Position numbers and translations under genes: made by a program. A DNA stretch of 64,000 bases from contig JAEZDN010000130.1 in NCBI GenBank assembly GCA_023433275.1, positions 1 to 64,000 of the forward strand, given 5' to 3'. The DNA comes from Verrucomicrobiota bacterium. Its GTDB lineage: Bacteria > Verrucomicrobiota > Verrucomicrobiia > Opitutales > Opitutaceae. Below the pieces are notes generated by a model. The model made no database searches and was not told the origin of the DNA. It saw nothing but the letters and a program-made list of their open reading frames with translations. Each line of letters begins with the position of its first letter. Within the stretch, counting starts at the first letter, position 1. Below are positions 46,101 through 54,030 of the stretch, one piece after another.

Positions 46101-47942
46101 GTTCCCGCTGGTCTCGATGACGTGGTCGCCATCGACGCCGGCTCGGCGTACTCGCTTGCCCTTAAGAGTGATGGGACGGTGGTGGCTTGGGGCAGCAATG
46201 CAAACGGCCAAACCGAGGTACCGGCTGGTCTCAACCGCGTAATCGCGATTGCCGCGGGTGGCAGCCATGCACTCGCGCTTAAGAACGATGGCACCATCAG
46301 CGCCTGGGGGGACAACGGGCTGGGTCAGGTTACCCCACCTTCAGGACTGACTGAAGTAGTCGCGATTTCCGCGGGTGCACGCCATTCACTCGCGCTAAGG
46401 CGCGATGGAACCGTAACGGGATGGGGCAGCAACGACTTCGGCCAAGCTGCGCCCCCTCCGGGCTTGACTGGAGTGGTCGCTATCGCCGCGGGCGCATTCC
46501 ATTCCTTAGCGCTCAAGGCAGATGGCACCGTTGTTGCCTGGGGTACCAACGACTACGGTCAAACTCTTGTTCCTGCGGGACTCGAGCAGGGCATCGCGAT
46601 CTCAGCCGGTACCGGCTCATCACTCGCGCTGTACAAAACCGAGTCCGAGACTTTCCCTGTGGTTACCATACACCCCGCCAGCCAAACAAAGGCAGTTGGT
46701 CAATCGGCAATCTTTTCCGTTACCGCCGAAGGAGCCCCGCCACTAACCTACCAATGGCGCAAGAACGGGATCGAAATCCGCGGCGCGACTTCTTCCACTC
46801 TCATCCTGGAGAATCTCACCACGGCTGCAGCCGGCACCTATGCCGTGGTGGTCATGAGCCCGGCAGGCGCCGTGTTGAGCCATGGCGCGGTACTCAGCAT
46901 TTATTCCCCGCCGGCCGTCACCACCCAACCCACCTCTCTGGTGAGAGGCCCCAACCAAGCCGCTACGTTCACCCTAACTGCCACTGGAACCGAAACGCTG
47001 GATTATCAATGGCAGCTGGGCAGCGGTATGACTTGGCAAGATATCCCGGAGGGTGATCCATTTTTTGGCACGAACACTGCCACGCTTACGATCGCCGGTT
47101 GGGTGGTGTCCGCCCTCAACGGCATCCAGTTCCGCTGCGTTATCACCAATATAGGAGGCTCCGTCACCAGTCAGGTCGCGGTGATGACGATACAATCCGC
47201 GATGGCTGATCTCACCGGCGATGGCCAGAGCGACATCATCTTCCAGAACGCCACCGATGGCCGGGCCGGGCTCTGGCGCATGAATGGCACCACGCCCACC
47301 CTCTGGATCGATCTGCCAGCTTCCCCGATCGCTTGGAAAATCGTGGGCACCGCCGATCTCACCGGCGATGGCCAGAGCGATATTCTATTCCAGAATTCCG
47401 TCGACGGCCGCGCCGGCCTGTGGCGCATGAATGGCACAACCCCCACCCTCTGGATCGACCTGCCCGCCTCCTCCACCGACTGGAAGATCGTCGGCACCGG
47501 CGATTTCACCGGCGATGGCCAGAGCGACGTTATCTTCCAGAATTCCGCCGACGGCCGCGCCGGGCTGTGGCGCATGAATGGCAGCACGCCCACCCTTTGG
47601 ATCGATCTGCCCGCCTCCTCCACCGCCTGGAAGATCGTCGGCACCGCCGACCTCACCGGCGATGGCCAGAGCGACGTGATCTTCCAGAACTCCGTCGACG
47701 GCCGCGCCGGCCTTTGGCGCATGAACGGCACCACCCCCAACCTCTGGATCGACCTGCCCCCCTCCGCCCCGTCCTGGAAGATTGTAGGCACGGGCGACTT
47801 CACCGGCGACGGCCAAAGCGATGTCCTCTTTCAGAATTCCGATGACGGCCGCGCCGGCTTGTGGCGCATGAGTGGCACCACCCCCACCCTTTGGATCGAC
47901 CTGCCCGCCTCTTCGACTTCCTGGAAGATCGTTAACCACTAA
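40140..47942 (+). CDS. Giant secreted matrixin-type protease with RCC1/Ig-like/FG-GAP repeats (member 3)
   Basis: A 2600-aa protein starting at ATG 40140 with a signal peptide (LAKFFAGIVAALLAASVAWA). Order by position: a matrixin (M10-like) zinc metalloprotease domain at 40215-40770 with the complete motif HELGHVLGLTH and a Met-turn-like AIMNST; a PPC-like beta domain (40770-41180, VWWKWTPPSSG..ITISTxGSNFDTLLGVYTG pattern); a putative-Ig (He_PIG-like) domain to 41440; one Ig-like domain; four propellers starting at about 41700, 43065, 44435 and 45835, each followed by two Ig-like domains; and five FG-GAP repeats. It would act outside the cell, with the repeats probably serving as binding or display scaffold. 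No cysteine-switch propeptide was noticed. Confidence 0.85.
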   Translation: MSAKRLAKFFAGIVAALLAASVAWAYVIIKDASGIYVNTWMPGSIPTQVRLATSPALSDGTSQSASVVAAMDAWNAQLGVVQFSAQQLGPGPYEVGNGINEIVMDSTIDGDEFGGSTLAVTVSFTDGNERVESDIIFNTAWTWDSYRGNLQAPEDIRRVAIHELGHVLGLTHPDQAGQSVTAIMNSTVSSIDALQSDDIAGGRLLYGAPGFVPANDSFSNASAINMTGESTQVTGTNVAATAEAGEPALDASDPGRRTVWWKWTPPSSGPVTISTLGSNFDTLLGVYTGASVGSLTPTALNDDVDPGLIRTSGVAFTAVGGTTYSIAVDGWGGYFGAITLNVAFTSASVPVPTVTSAGTASVGVGHLFSYQVTASNNPTSFSASGLPDGLSINSSTGVIIGRPTLTGVFPVTLTATNSGGTGSANLTLTVTDAAPVVITQTSGAQVLTPGATLTLEATGFSANGPISYQWMHDGRPVEGATSSSLSLSNATISDSGAYWLRLTNSVGTTFGPPSFVRVAPAVTQVRVWGSNSDGQLGVPAGLTDVVAISPGRNHTLALRRDGSVVAWGSNSSSKTTVPAGLTNVVAIAAGEEHSVALKSDGTVVAWGVNSSSGITQVPVGLTNVVAISTAGGYSVALKTDGTAVGWGSDPWNELGVPSDLGPIVAVSLTDWDRAIVALKSDGTVRAWGYQHSPVLNVPAGLTDVKAIAAGGNHVLALKVDGTLVAWGPNDSGPTSIPTGMSAVQAVDAGYGHVLALKNDGQVVAWGRNDDGQTTLPEGLTQVVALGAGERFSVALRDATADTIPSITVPPASLAVSETGTATFSVTATGSVPLSYQWRKDGTNLSGATSPTLTLANVTAADEGNYDVVVSNHLGSATSASAALTIHPLPSVATVGTTRRVLLPGDNLTLAVTAAGSGTLSYQWRHNGRPIAGATRATFDLAGVNIAHSGWYTADVTDQHGIKRSAPFFVTVAPSLTQVRAWGSNDSGERNAPLSLTSAIAIAAGAEYALALRRDGTVVGWGNNTMGQTTIPGNLADVVAIAAGASHALALKSDGTVVTWGSSGIPVPEGLSDVVEIAAGGVHSLALKSDGTVVAWGLSNGTDSTIPPAGLTNVVAISAGANYSLALKIDGTVIAWGDMSFAKSVPPGLTGVSGISVGLGGHILARKDDGTVAAWGRENEGQSTVPPGLTGVVQVVAGHAHSLARKSDGTVVAWGSNITGESSPPADLTGVFAIAAGGGFFGIDGFKGFSIALRDGTGDIAPGIVTNPASQTVAELQTVILSVAVIGTPELHYQWRKAGTPIAGATSSTLTFASVQLADAGDYDVVVSNNYGSVTSALATLTVAPIPVIASQSVGWPLVEPGAGFNLAVNATGTGVLRYQWTRNGQPIAGATASSLGIADASRADAGRYLVFITDDHGTRRSKPITVRVAPANSQVRIWGNTNHPVKTLPADLNDAMAVVAGSGSGLAIRRNKTVVVWGGAGNDVSNVPSGLDQVEAATAGNGFYLALRGDGTVVGWGSNNYGAHVVPDDLDNVSEVSAGNSHAVALKADGTVIAWGQSIYGQTDVPAGLSSVFAISAGGYHTLALKDDGTVLAWGHNGSGQLNVPSGLSNVVAIAAGEDHSLALTKEGTVVAWGSNHYGETTVPPSLTNVVAVAAARYHSLALRADGTVIAWGSTADGNTAPPADLTDIYAVDDGIGFSLGLHNLSMPVINAHPMDFGLPVGATGVFEVEVGSGTAPLTYQWQRLSAGSGTWTAVTNNSTYSVTSGVTRSTLTIIGGTLAMDGDQFRCVITNSLGVATSNAARLTITEPWPFITVQGQNRNVVEPGQHLNLSVLASGAGPFTYQWMRNGLPISGATGSSYSVGPATYQESGWYVVDVTDRFGVSSRSSPIFVDVTPRYTEVKHWGLYAHLKPPGIGRVSAIASGDHVLALKSDGTVRAWGSDGQHPMTVPADLSGVVAIASAGHAMALKSDGTVTAWGGNNFFGQASVPAGLDDVVAIDAGSAYSLALKSDGTVVAWGSNANGQTEVPAGLNRVIAIAAGGSHALALKNDGTISAWGDNGLGQVTPPSGLTEVVAISAGARHSLALRRDGTVTGWGSNDFGQAAPPPGLTGVVAIAAGAFHSLALKADGTVVAWGTNDYGQTLVPAGLEQGIAISAGTGSSLALYKTESETFPVVTIHPASQTKAVGQSAIFSVTAEGAPPLTYQWRKNGIEIRGATSSTLILENLTTAAAGTYAVVVMSPAGAVLSHGAVLSIYSPPAVTTQPTSLVRGPNQAATFTLTATGTETLDYQWQLGSGMTWQDIPEGDPFFGTNTATLTIAGWVVSALNGIQFRCVITNIGGSVTSQVAVMTIQSAMADLTGDGQSDIIFQNATDGRAGLWRMNGTTPTLWIDLPASPIAWKIVGTADLTGDGQSDILFQNSVDGRAGLWRMNGTTPTLWIDLPASSTDWKIVGTGDFTGDGQSDVIFQNSADGRAGLWRMNGSTPTLWIDLPASSTAWKIVGTADLTGDGQSDVIFQNSVDGRAGLWRMNGTTPNLWIDLPPSAPSWKIVGTGDFTGDGQSDVLFQNSDDGRAGLWRMSGTTPTLWIDLPASSTSWKIVNH
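47208..47942 (+). repeat. 5 x 147-bp FG-GAP repeat array (member 3)
   Basis: Five exact 147-bp units from 47208 run to the stop codon, with the same consensus as the other arrays. Confidence 0.95.
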
Positions 47943-47994
47943 GGCTGAAACCGCAGAGGGAACGCGACCCACCTTTTGCACCATGTACTCGCCT

Positions 47995-48158
47995 TGCCGA
48001 TGGCAGATGGACACCGGTTCGCCTTGGCAGGATATGCAGGACAACAGGAAATCGTCGGGCACCGATGACGTCCGTTTCCGATGCATCGCCACCAGCAGCG
48101 CCGGCTCAGCATCCAGGTCCGCTACGGAATTCACCCTGCTCTTCGTGATGACGGACTT
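47995..48158 (+). pseudogene. Remnant of an Ig-like domain from the repeat-protein family
   Basis: One frame reads RWQMDTGSPWQDMQDN, then VRFRCIATSSAGSAS and TLLFV. This matches the last Ig-like domain of the neighbouring giants (WQMGTGxTWQDM..IQFRCIVTNxAGxxTS..LLTI) but with an internal deletion and no FG-GAP array after it. It is best read as debris of another family member. It accounts for about half of the 315-base gap 47943-48257; I see nothing else there. Confidence 0.65.
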
Positions 48159-48257
48159 CGACGCGAAAGGGTACATCAACAGAAAACCGCGACGGCGGCG
48201 CTACATCTGACCTATGAGCCGCTCCACCACCGGTTGCGCGGTTCCCCTCCAATTCCC

Positions 48258-50558
48258 ATGAAACTCCCACTCGTGCACAAGCTCTCGTGTCGCTTTCCCC
48301 ATATCCGTGGATTCGTGCGGGCCATCGCCCCCATGCTCATGACCCTTGTTGCAGTCGCCAGCAACCTGCCGAGCAATTCTGATGTTCCGGTCGCCGGTGG
48401 CACCCGACGGGACTTCGCCATCGCGGCTCCCGAAACGAGTGAGCCTGCTGGCGCGATTCGCTTCTGTCTGGTCCGAAATCCGGGACAAGACTTGGTCCTA
48501 AGCACCCCGGAACCCGTTTACCCCGACTCCACCCAGCAATGGATCCACAACGGCCGTCCCATTGGCGGCGCCACCGGCAGCAGCCATTCCATTCCGGCTG
48601 TCACGTATCAGGACGGCGGGTGGTACGCGGTGGATGTAACCGACACCAACGGCACGAGTCGCAGCGATCCGATCTTTGTCATCGTCGCCCCCGATGCCAC
48701 CCAAGTGATTGCCTGGGGGGAAAACCATGCCGGCCACTTGGACATTCCGCCTGATTTGACCGACTTGGTTGCGATCTCGACTTCCCCTTTCCACTTCACC
48801 CTTGGATTGAAGCGCGACGGCACGGTCGTTGCGTGGGGATTGAACGACTGGAACCAGACGACGATACCGTCCGGTCTTTCCAATGTGGTGGCCATATCCG
48901 CTGGCGGCTTCTTTGCCACCGCACTCAAGAGTGACGGCACGGTTGTCGCCTGGGGCCACAACTCCGCCGGCCAGACCGATGTGCCCGCAAATTTGGCCGA
49001 TGTCGTTGCCGTTTCCGCCGGCAGCAACCATGCACTGGCCCTCCGAAAAGATGGCACCGTGGTGGCGTGGGGCTACGGGTACAACGGCCAGACCTTGGTG
49101 CCAGGGGGACTGAATGATGTGGTCGCTATCGGCGCGTTCGGAAATTATTCCATGGCCGTCAAAGCTGACGGCACGGTTGCAGGTTGGGGCGCGCCAGGAA
49201 TGGCGGGATCACCCCCAAACGGTCTTGCCGGAATTGCCTCCGTCGCCGTGGGGATCAACCACGTCCTGGGGCGCAAGAGCGATGGAACGGTAACGGCTTG
49301 GGGTTATCCCTTTGATGGGCTGATCGCCGTTCCCGCCGGGTTGTCCCAGGTCAGCGCTGTTGCCTCCGGCAACAATCATTCCCTCGCCCTTAAAAACAAT
49401 GGTACTGTCGTCGGCTGGGGAAGCAATTTCCACGGTCAAATCACCGTTCCCCTTGCTGACATTTTTGCGATCACCGCATCGGATAATGGCTCACTCGCAT
49501 TGCGCGATACAACCAACGATCAGGGACCCGGGATCACCGCACAGCCAGAGTCCTACGCGGGCAGGGCCAACCATAGGGTTCAATTCTCGGTCGTAGCCAT
49601 CAGTTATCCGGCACCCACCTACCAATGGCAGATGGGTACCGGATCGACTTGGCAGGACATGCACGACGATGCCGAATGGTCGGGCACGAACACCGCCACG
49701 CTTACGATCGCCGGCTGGGCGGTGTCCGCGCTCAACGGCATCCAGTTCCGCTGCATTGTCACTAACCCGGCCGGATCCGTCACCAGTCAGGCCGCTCTGC
49801 TGACGATACAATCCACCGGCGACGACTTCACCGGCGATGGCCAAAACGACGTAATCTTCCAGAATTCCATCGATGGCCGTGCCGGCTTGTGGCGCATGAG
49901 TGGCACCGTCCCCACCCTCTGGATCGACCTGCCCGCCTCCTCCCCTGCCTGGAAGATCGTCGGCGCCAGTGATCTAACCGGCGACGGCCAGAGCGATATC
50001 ATCTTCCAGAATTCCGTCGACGGCCGCACTGGCCTCTGGCGCATGAATGGCACCACGCCCAATCTCTGGATCGACCTGCCCGCCTCCTCCACCGCCTGGA
50101 AAATCGTGGGCACCGCCGATCTCACCGGCGACGGCCAGAGCGACATCATTTTCCAAAACTCCATCGACGGCCGCGCCGGCCTCTGGCGCATGAACGGCAC
50201 CACGCCCAATCTTTGGATCGACCTGCCCACCTCTTCCACTGCCTGGAAGATCGTCGGCACCGCCGACCTCACCGGCGATGGCCAGAACGACGTTATCTTC
50301 CAGAATGACACCGATGGCCGCGCCGGCCTGTGGCGCATGAGTGGCACCACGCCCACCCTCTGGATCGACCTGCCCGCCTCCTCCACCGAGTGGAAAATCG
50401 TCGGCACCGGCGATCTCACCGGCGACGGCCAAAGCGACGTCATCTTTCAGAATTCCGCCGACGGCCGCGCCGGCCTCTGGCGCATGAACGGCACCACGCC
50501 CGACCTTTGGATCGACCTGCCCGCTTCCTCCACTGCCTGGGAAATCGTCAATCGCTGA
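48258..50558 (+). CDS. Secreted RCC1/Ig-like/FG-GAP repeat protein, short form (member 4)
   Basis: A 766-aa protein. ATG 48258 begins a probable signal peptide (FVRAIAPMLMTLVAVASNLPS). A truncated Ig-like domain follows at 48520-48690: its first strands are eroded to PGQDLVLSTPEPVYPDS, but the second half WIHNGRPIGGATGSSHS is intact. One propeller spans 48695-49510 with WG repeats, then one Ig-like domain (49520-49820) and five FG-GAP repeats. The open frame extends upstream to 48081 without homology. It looks like a one-module version of the giant proteins, probably formed by internal deletion. Confidence 0.8.
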   Translation: MKLPLVHKLSCRFPHIRGFVRAIAPMLMTLVAVASNLPSNSDVPVAGGTRRDFAIAAPETSEPAGAIRFCLVRNPGQDLVLSTPEPVYPDSTQQWIHNGRPIGGATGSSHSIPAVTYQDGGWYAVDVTDTNGTSRSDPIFVIVAPDATQVIAWGENHAGHLDIPPDLTDLVAISTSPFHFTLGLKRDGTVVAWGLNDWNQTTIPSGLSNVVAISAGGFFATALKSDGTVVAWGHNSAGQTDVPANLADVVAVSAGSNHALALRKDGTVVAWGYGYNGQTLVPGGLNDVVAIGAFGNYSMAVKADGTVAGWGAPGMAGSPPNGLAGIASVAVGINHVLGRKSDGTVTAWGYPFDGLIAVPAGLSQVSAVASGNNHSLALKNNGTVVGWGSNFHGQITVPLADIFAITASDNGSLALRDTTNDQGPGITAQPESYAGRANHRVQFSVVAISYPAPTYQWQMGTGSTWQDMHDDAEWSGTNTATLTIAGWAVSALNGIQFRCIVTNPAGSVTSQAALLTIQSTGDDFTGDGQNDVIFQNSIDGRAGLWRMSGTVPTLWIDLPASSPAWKIVGASDLTGDGQSDIIFQNSVDGRTGLWRMNGTTPNLWIDLPASSTAWKIVGTADLTGDGQSDIIFQNSIDGRAGLWRMNGTTPNLWIDLPTSSTAWKIVGTADLTGDGQNDVIFQNDTDGRAGLWRMSGTTPTLWIDLPASSTEWKIVGTGDLTGDGQSDVIFQNSADGRAGLWRMNGTTPDLWIDLPASSTAWEIVNR
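49824..50558 (+). repeat. 5 x 147-bp FG-GAP repeat array (member 4)
   Basis: Five exact 147-bp units from 49824 run to the stop codon. Confidence 0.95.
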
Positions 50559-50965
50559 GGCCAGGCCCGATAAGGAACCTGGCTGCTGCGGCACAGCCGG
50601 CAAGCGCCCTGCTTATTTGCGCCGTGCCGGCAAACAGCCCGAGCCGTCACGACAGTCCGCCGGCTAAGACTCGGCACCTGCCTCCCAAAGCGCAGATTGC
50701 GTTGCTTGTTGCTGGGTCCACGTGCCAAGATCTTATTCCACATTCCAACTGCAAACCTTGGGGCGGGTTCCGAATTGGCTCCATCGACAATGCGGATTGA
50801 TCGGTAGTGCTGTTTCCCGAAGAAAATCCCGTTCATGCAGCTGCGGATTTCCTCTGACAGCTCGGCAATATGCGTCCGTCCTCCCCCTTTCCTGGGCTCC
50901 TGACATTGCGGCGGCGCATGTGTTCGGGATTGAGCGCCGCTCATGGATCAGGCTAATTCCCCGCC
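50559..50965 (+). other. Intergenic region with duplicated 3' flank, copy B
   Basis: Bases 50600-50678 resemble the 3' flank of repeat gene 1 (30035-30116), but the terminator stem is degraded and the T-run interrupted (CTTATTTG). The rest of this 407-base gap shows no convincing gene. Confidence 0.5.
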
Positions 50966-53437
50966 GTGCGCTCCCTGCCGACCTTATCGCGAGCCTACCT
51001 TTGCTCGGGGTGGGCGTTCCTCATCCCTTACCTCGGGGCTTACCTCCTCTACGCCTGGTCTGGCTGGCCGGTCAATCCCGCCGCTGTCTCCGGCCTCTCC
51101 GACGAAGTTTCCGGGCAGGTCCCCTCTCTGCTCTATGTCTATTGGCTGCTACACGCCTTCCATCTGCTGCTCGGGGGCGCTCTGCTGGCGGTAACCTTCT
51201 CGCGTCGGCGCGCGAACCGAAGGACAGAAAACGCCGCCTCTCCTCCAGCAATCCCGACCCTTTCCCGTGTCCTGGGTGCGATTCCGTGGTTGGGCTTGGG
51301 ACTCCTGTTCTGGATCCCCGGAGTGTATCTCGAGTGGCCCGCGGATACGTGGGAACACCTCCGCCGCATCAACGAATGGCATGCTTACGATTTGGTCATC
51401 CAGCATTCCGCATGGGTGAAATCGAGTTACTTTCTTTCCTACAGCTTGCTCGGCCTGTCGGCCGGCATCCAGCAGCTGCTTTGGCTCGATCTATACTACA
51501 CCGGGATCTGCCTGCTGCTATCGTGGCAATATTACCGGCTCGCCCGTGCCGTTGGCCTGGGTGAAGGCCCGGCAATGGTTTTCGTGCTGCTGCAGGCGCT
51601 TCTGATCGGGAACAACGTCTTTTCGTTTTACCGCTACTACGGTATTTCCAGCAGTATTTACGCCCAATTGGGCGCGGTCGTCCTGCTCCGTTTGGCGATC
51701 GAGTTATTCCGCGCAGGACGGGCCGGGCGACACCGTTGGCTCGCGACATTGTTCTGCGCCGCGATGGCTTTAGCTTTGGCCTTGTTCAATCACCCCCAAG
51801 CCGCCGGCCTCGCAGCTCTGGGCATCTGCGGCGTGGCCTTATGGAAGCTTTTCGCAATACGCCGCCGGACGGGCTGGGTGGTGGTGGTCCTGCTGATCGC
51901 TATCAGTCTGCTCCCTGTGGCTTGGTACCCATCGGGGCGAATTTTCGAACGTCAACCCACTCTGCAGGAATGGATCTCCCCTTGGATCGGCTTCAAGGTA
52001 TTCGTCCCGGACTCTCCGGCGGCCGATCGGCTTCTCCAGATCCTTGGGCTCGCTGGCGTCATCAATGCGATTGCGGCGATCTGGCTGTTACGAAAAAATC
52101 ATCTGGTCGGCTGGGTGACACTCGCGCCCATCCTGTTGCTCTGTCTCCCCTATGTTGCGCTGCCGCTGGCCGAAGTCCTCTTGCCGCGAACCAATATCGT
52201 CACTTTTCAACGGATGTATTTGGCCATTCCACCTGGTCTGGCTCTCGTGTGCTGTTTCGAACGACTACTCCGCGCTGACACCCGGGTTTCGGCCTTGGTT
52301 GGGCAGGGTCGTCTCGGATTTCTCTCAACCCTGGCTGCATTGTTGATCCTGGTCGCTGTTTCGCCCGGTCGCCCGACTTACAATCATTCATGGAACGCCC
52401 TGAGTTCGGTCCCTCGCGACCTCGCAATGGAAGGACTCATCCGGGCCTACGACTCCGCTGGGAGCGGAGCGGCCCCCACTTCACGTCCTGCGGGCACTCC
52501 AGCCGCCATTTCAGTGCTCCAGACATTTCATCCGGAACACGCCGCGACCCACTATCGACCGGTGATTCCCCCAGTCACGGGATCCCTCCAGGCGATCATG
52601 GGTATCCCTGCCACGACCGGGCCCAGCCAGCAGTTCCAAGGTCCATCCCTCTCAACCGACTATCGCATGACTGATCAGTCAGCTTGGCGGACGACCGCCG
52701 GTGCTCCGCCCAAGTTCGTTTCCCATGTGCCGGACCTCAAAGGCGTCACAACCGCTCTCCAAACCGTCGTCGGTGAAACCACGGAGATTTTTTCGGAAAT
52801 GCTGGTCCCAATCGACCCATCCAAAAACTACCGCGTGGAAATGAGCCTTAAGCAGGAACTCGGCAAAAATGGCCAGGCGCTGCTTGCTGTCGCCTGGTAT
52901 GATCAGGAAGGGCGTTTCCTGAATTCAGGGGAAGCCCGGCCCATCGGCGCGGCGGCCCCCGCGGGCTGGAGAAATGGCACCTATAGCTACTTTGGTCCGG
53001 TGGGGCTCCCGGTGCCGGAACAGTGGACCACTCACCGCCTCTCATTTGGTGCCGATGAGTTCGCTTCGATCCCCTTGAATGCACGTGCGGTGCGGATTGG
53101 GGCGCTCCTTAACTATCCTGCGACCCCGGGCTCGGTCATGAGCTTGGCCAACGTTCGGTTATGGGAAAAATCTCTGGCGGAACAAATGGTCGATGGCGCA
53201 TTTACCGGCGCCGAAACCTGGCTGGTTGTAGCTCCAGACTTTCGCGAGATCTACACCCGTGAATCCCAAGCCGCCCGGCTCTCGCGCCATTGGAGCCCCC
53301 ACCGCGTGCCGTATGACTATGCCGGCGGACCGGAGCTCGAGGAAGCCGCGCTCCGGCAGCAGGCCATTATCTTACGGCCAGGCGGCGCCTCGTTCTATTT
53401 CTACCCAGCAGAAAAGACCGGTAATATTTCCCCTTGA
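50966..53437 (+). CDS. Large polytopic membrane protein, possible GT-C-type glycosyltransferase
   Basis: An 823-aa protein starting at GTG 50966. The first about 480 residues contain roughly ten or more membrane spans, with an acidic extracytoplasmic segment PADTWEHLRRINEWHAYD after an early span, as in GT-C enzymes. The C-terminal third is soluble and has a jelly-roll-like stretch (YRVEMSLKQELGKNGQALLAVAWYDQEGRFL..VRIGALLNYP) resembling a carbohydrate-binding module. No family is recognised with certainty. Its place at the edge of the polysaccharide locus supports a role in glycan assembly or modification (inference). It converges on the sugar transferase gene with a 32-base gap. Confidence 0.65.
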   Translation: MRSLPTLSRAYLCSGWAFLIPYLGAYLLYAWSGWPVNPAAVSGLSDEVSGQVPSLLYVYWLLHAFHLLLGGALLAVTFSRRRANRRTENAASPPAIPTLSRVLGAIPWLGLGLLFWIPGVYLEWPADTWEHLRRINEWHAYDLVIQHSAWVKSSYFLSYSLLGLSAGIQQLLWLDLYYTGICLLLSWQYYRLARAVGLGEGPAMVFVLLQALLIGNNVFSFYRYYGISSSIYAQLGAVVLLRLAIELFRAGRAGRHRWLATLFCAAMALALALFNHPQAAGLAALGICGVALWKLFAIRRRTGWVVVVLLIAISLLPVAWYPSGRIFERQPTLQEWISPWIGFKVFVPDSPAADRLLQILGLAGVINAIAAIWLLRKNHLVGWVTLAPILLLCLPYVALPLAEVLLPRTNIVTFQRMYLAIPPGLALVCCFERLLRADTRVSALVGQGRLGFLSTLAALLILVAVSPGRPTYNHSWNALSSVPRDLAMEGLIRAYDSAGSGAAPTSRPAGTPAAISVLQTFHPEHAATHYRPVIPPVTGSLQAIMGIPATTGPSQQFQGPSLSTDYRMTDQSAWRTTAGAPPKFVSHVPDLKGVTTALQTVVGETTEIFSEMLVPIDPSKNYRVEMSLKQELGKNGQALLAVAWYDQEGRFLNSGEARPIGAAAPAGWRNGTYSYFGPVGLPVPEQWTTHRLSFGADEFASIPLNARAVRIGALLNYPATPGSVMSLANVRLWEKSLAEQMVDGAFTGAETWLVVAPDFREIYTRESQAARLSRHWSPHRVPYDYAGGPELEEAALRQQAIILRPGGASFYFYPAEKTGNISP

Positions 53438-53469
53438 AAATTAAGCCCGGCCGATGGCGTGGTCCCAAC

Positions 53470-54030
53470 CTAATGGCTCACTCCCTCCCGCCGCACGACC
53501 TTGACCAGTGTTCGGGCCACGATCTCCAAATCAAAGGCCATCGAACGGCGCTGCAGGTAGGCGAAATCGTGTGCCACTTTCTCGACGATCGGCACCTCGT
53601 CCCGACCGTTGATCTGGGCCCACCCGGTGAGGCCGGGACGCAGCGTCTGGATACCATGGGCCGTGCGCAGTTCAATGAGATCATACTGGTTGAACAAGGC
53701 CGGCCTTGGACCGACGAAACTCATGTCCCCCCGAATGATACTCCAGAGCTGGGGTAACTCATCCAGGCTGCTTTTGCGGAGAAAACTGCCGATGGGTGTG
53801 AGGTGACAGCTGGGATCAGCGAGCAGGTGGGTGGCGACCGCCGGCGTCCCGACTCGCATGCTGCGAAACTTTGGCATGCGGAACAAGCGATTGTCCCGCC
53901 CGACGCGATCAGACCAATAGAGAATTGGGCCGCGCGAAGTCAGCCGCACCGCCACAGCCGCGAGCACAATCAACGGGAGCAGCAGAATCGCCAGGACTAT
54001 CCCCGCCAGCAGATCGAAAATACGCTTCAT
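53470..54030 (-). CDS. Phosphoglycosyl transferase (bacterial sugar transferase, PglC/WcaJ catalytic domain)
   Basis: A 186-aa monotopic enzyme that transfers sugar-1-phosphate from a UDP-sugar to undecaprenyl phosphate, starting glycan repeat synthesis. It has a re-entrant hydrophobic N-terminus (KRIFDLLAGIVLAILLLPLIVLAAVA), KFRSMRV, the catalytic LDELPQLW with Asp-Glu, DMSFVGPRP and RPGLTGWAQINGR. It is the short PglC-type form without extra spans. It is the last gene of the minus-strand glycan operon, overlapping its upstream neighbour by four bases. Confidence 0.93.
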   Translation of the reverse strand: MKRIFDLLAGIVLAILLLPLIVLAAVAVRLTSRGPILYWSDRVGRDNRLFRMPKFRSMRVGTPAVATHLLADPSCHLTPIGSFLRKSSLDELPQLWSIIRGDMSFVGPRPALFNQYDLIELRTAHGIQTLRPGLTGWAQINGRDEVPIVEKVAHDFAYLQRRSMAFDLEIVARTLVKVVRREGVSH

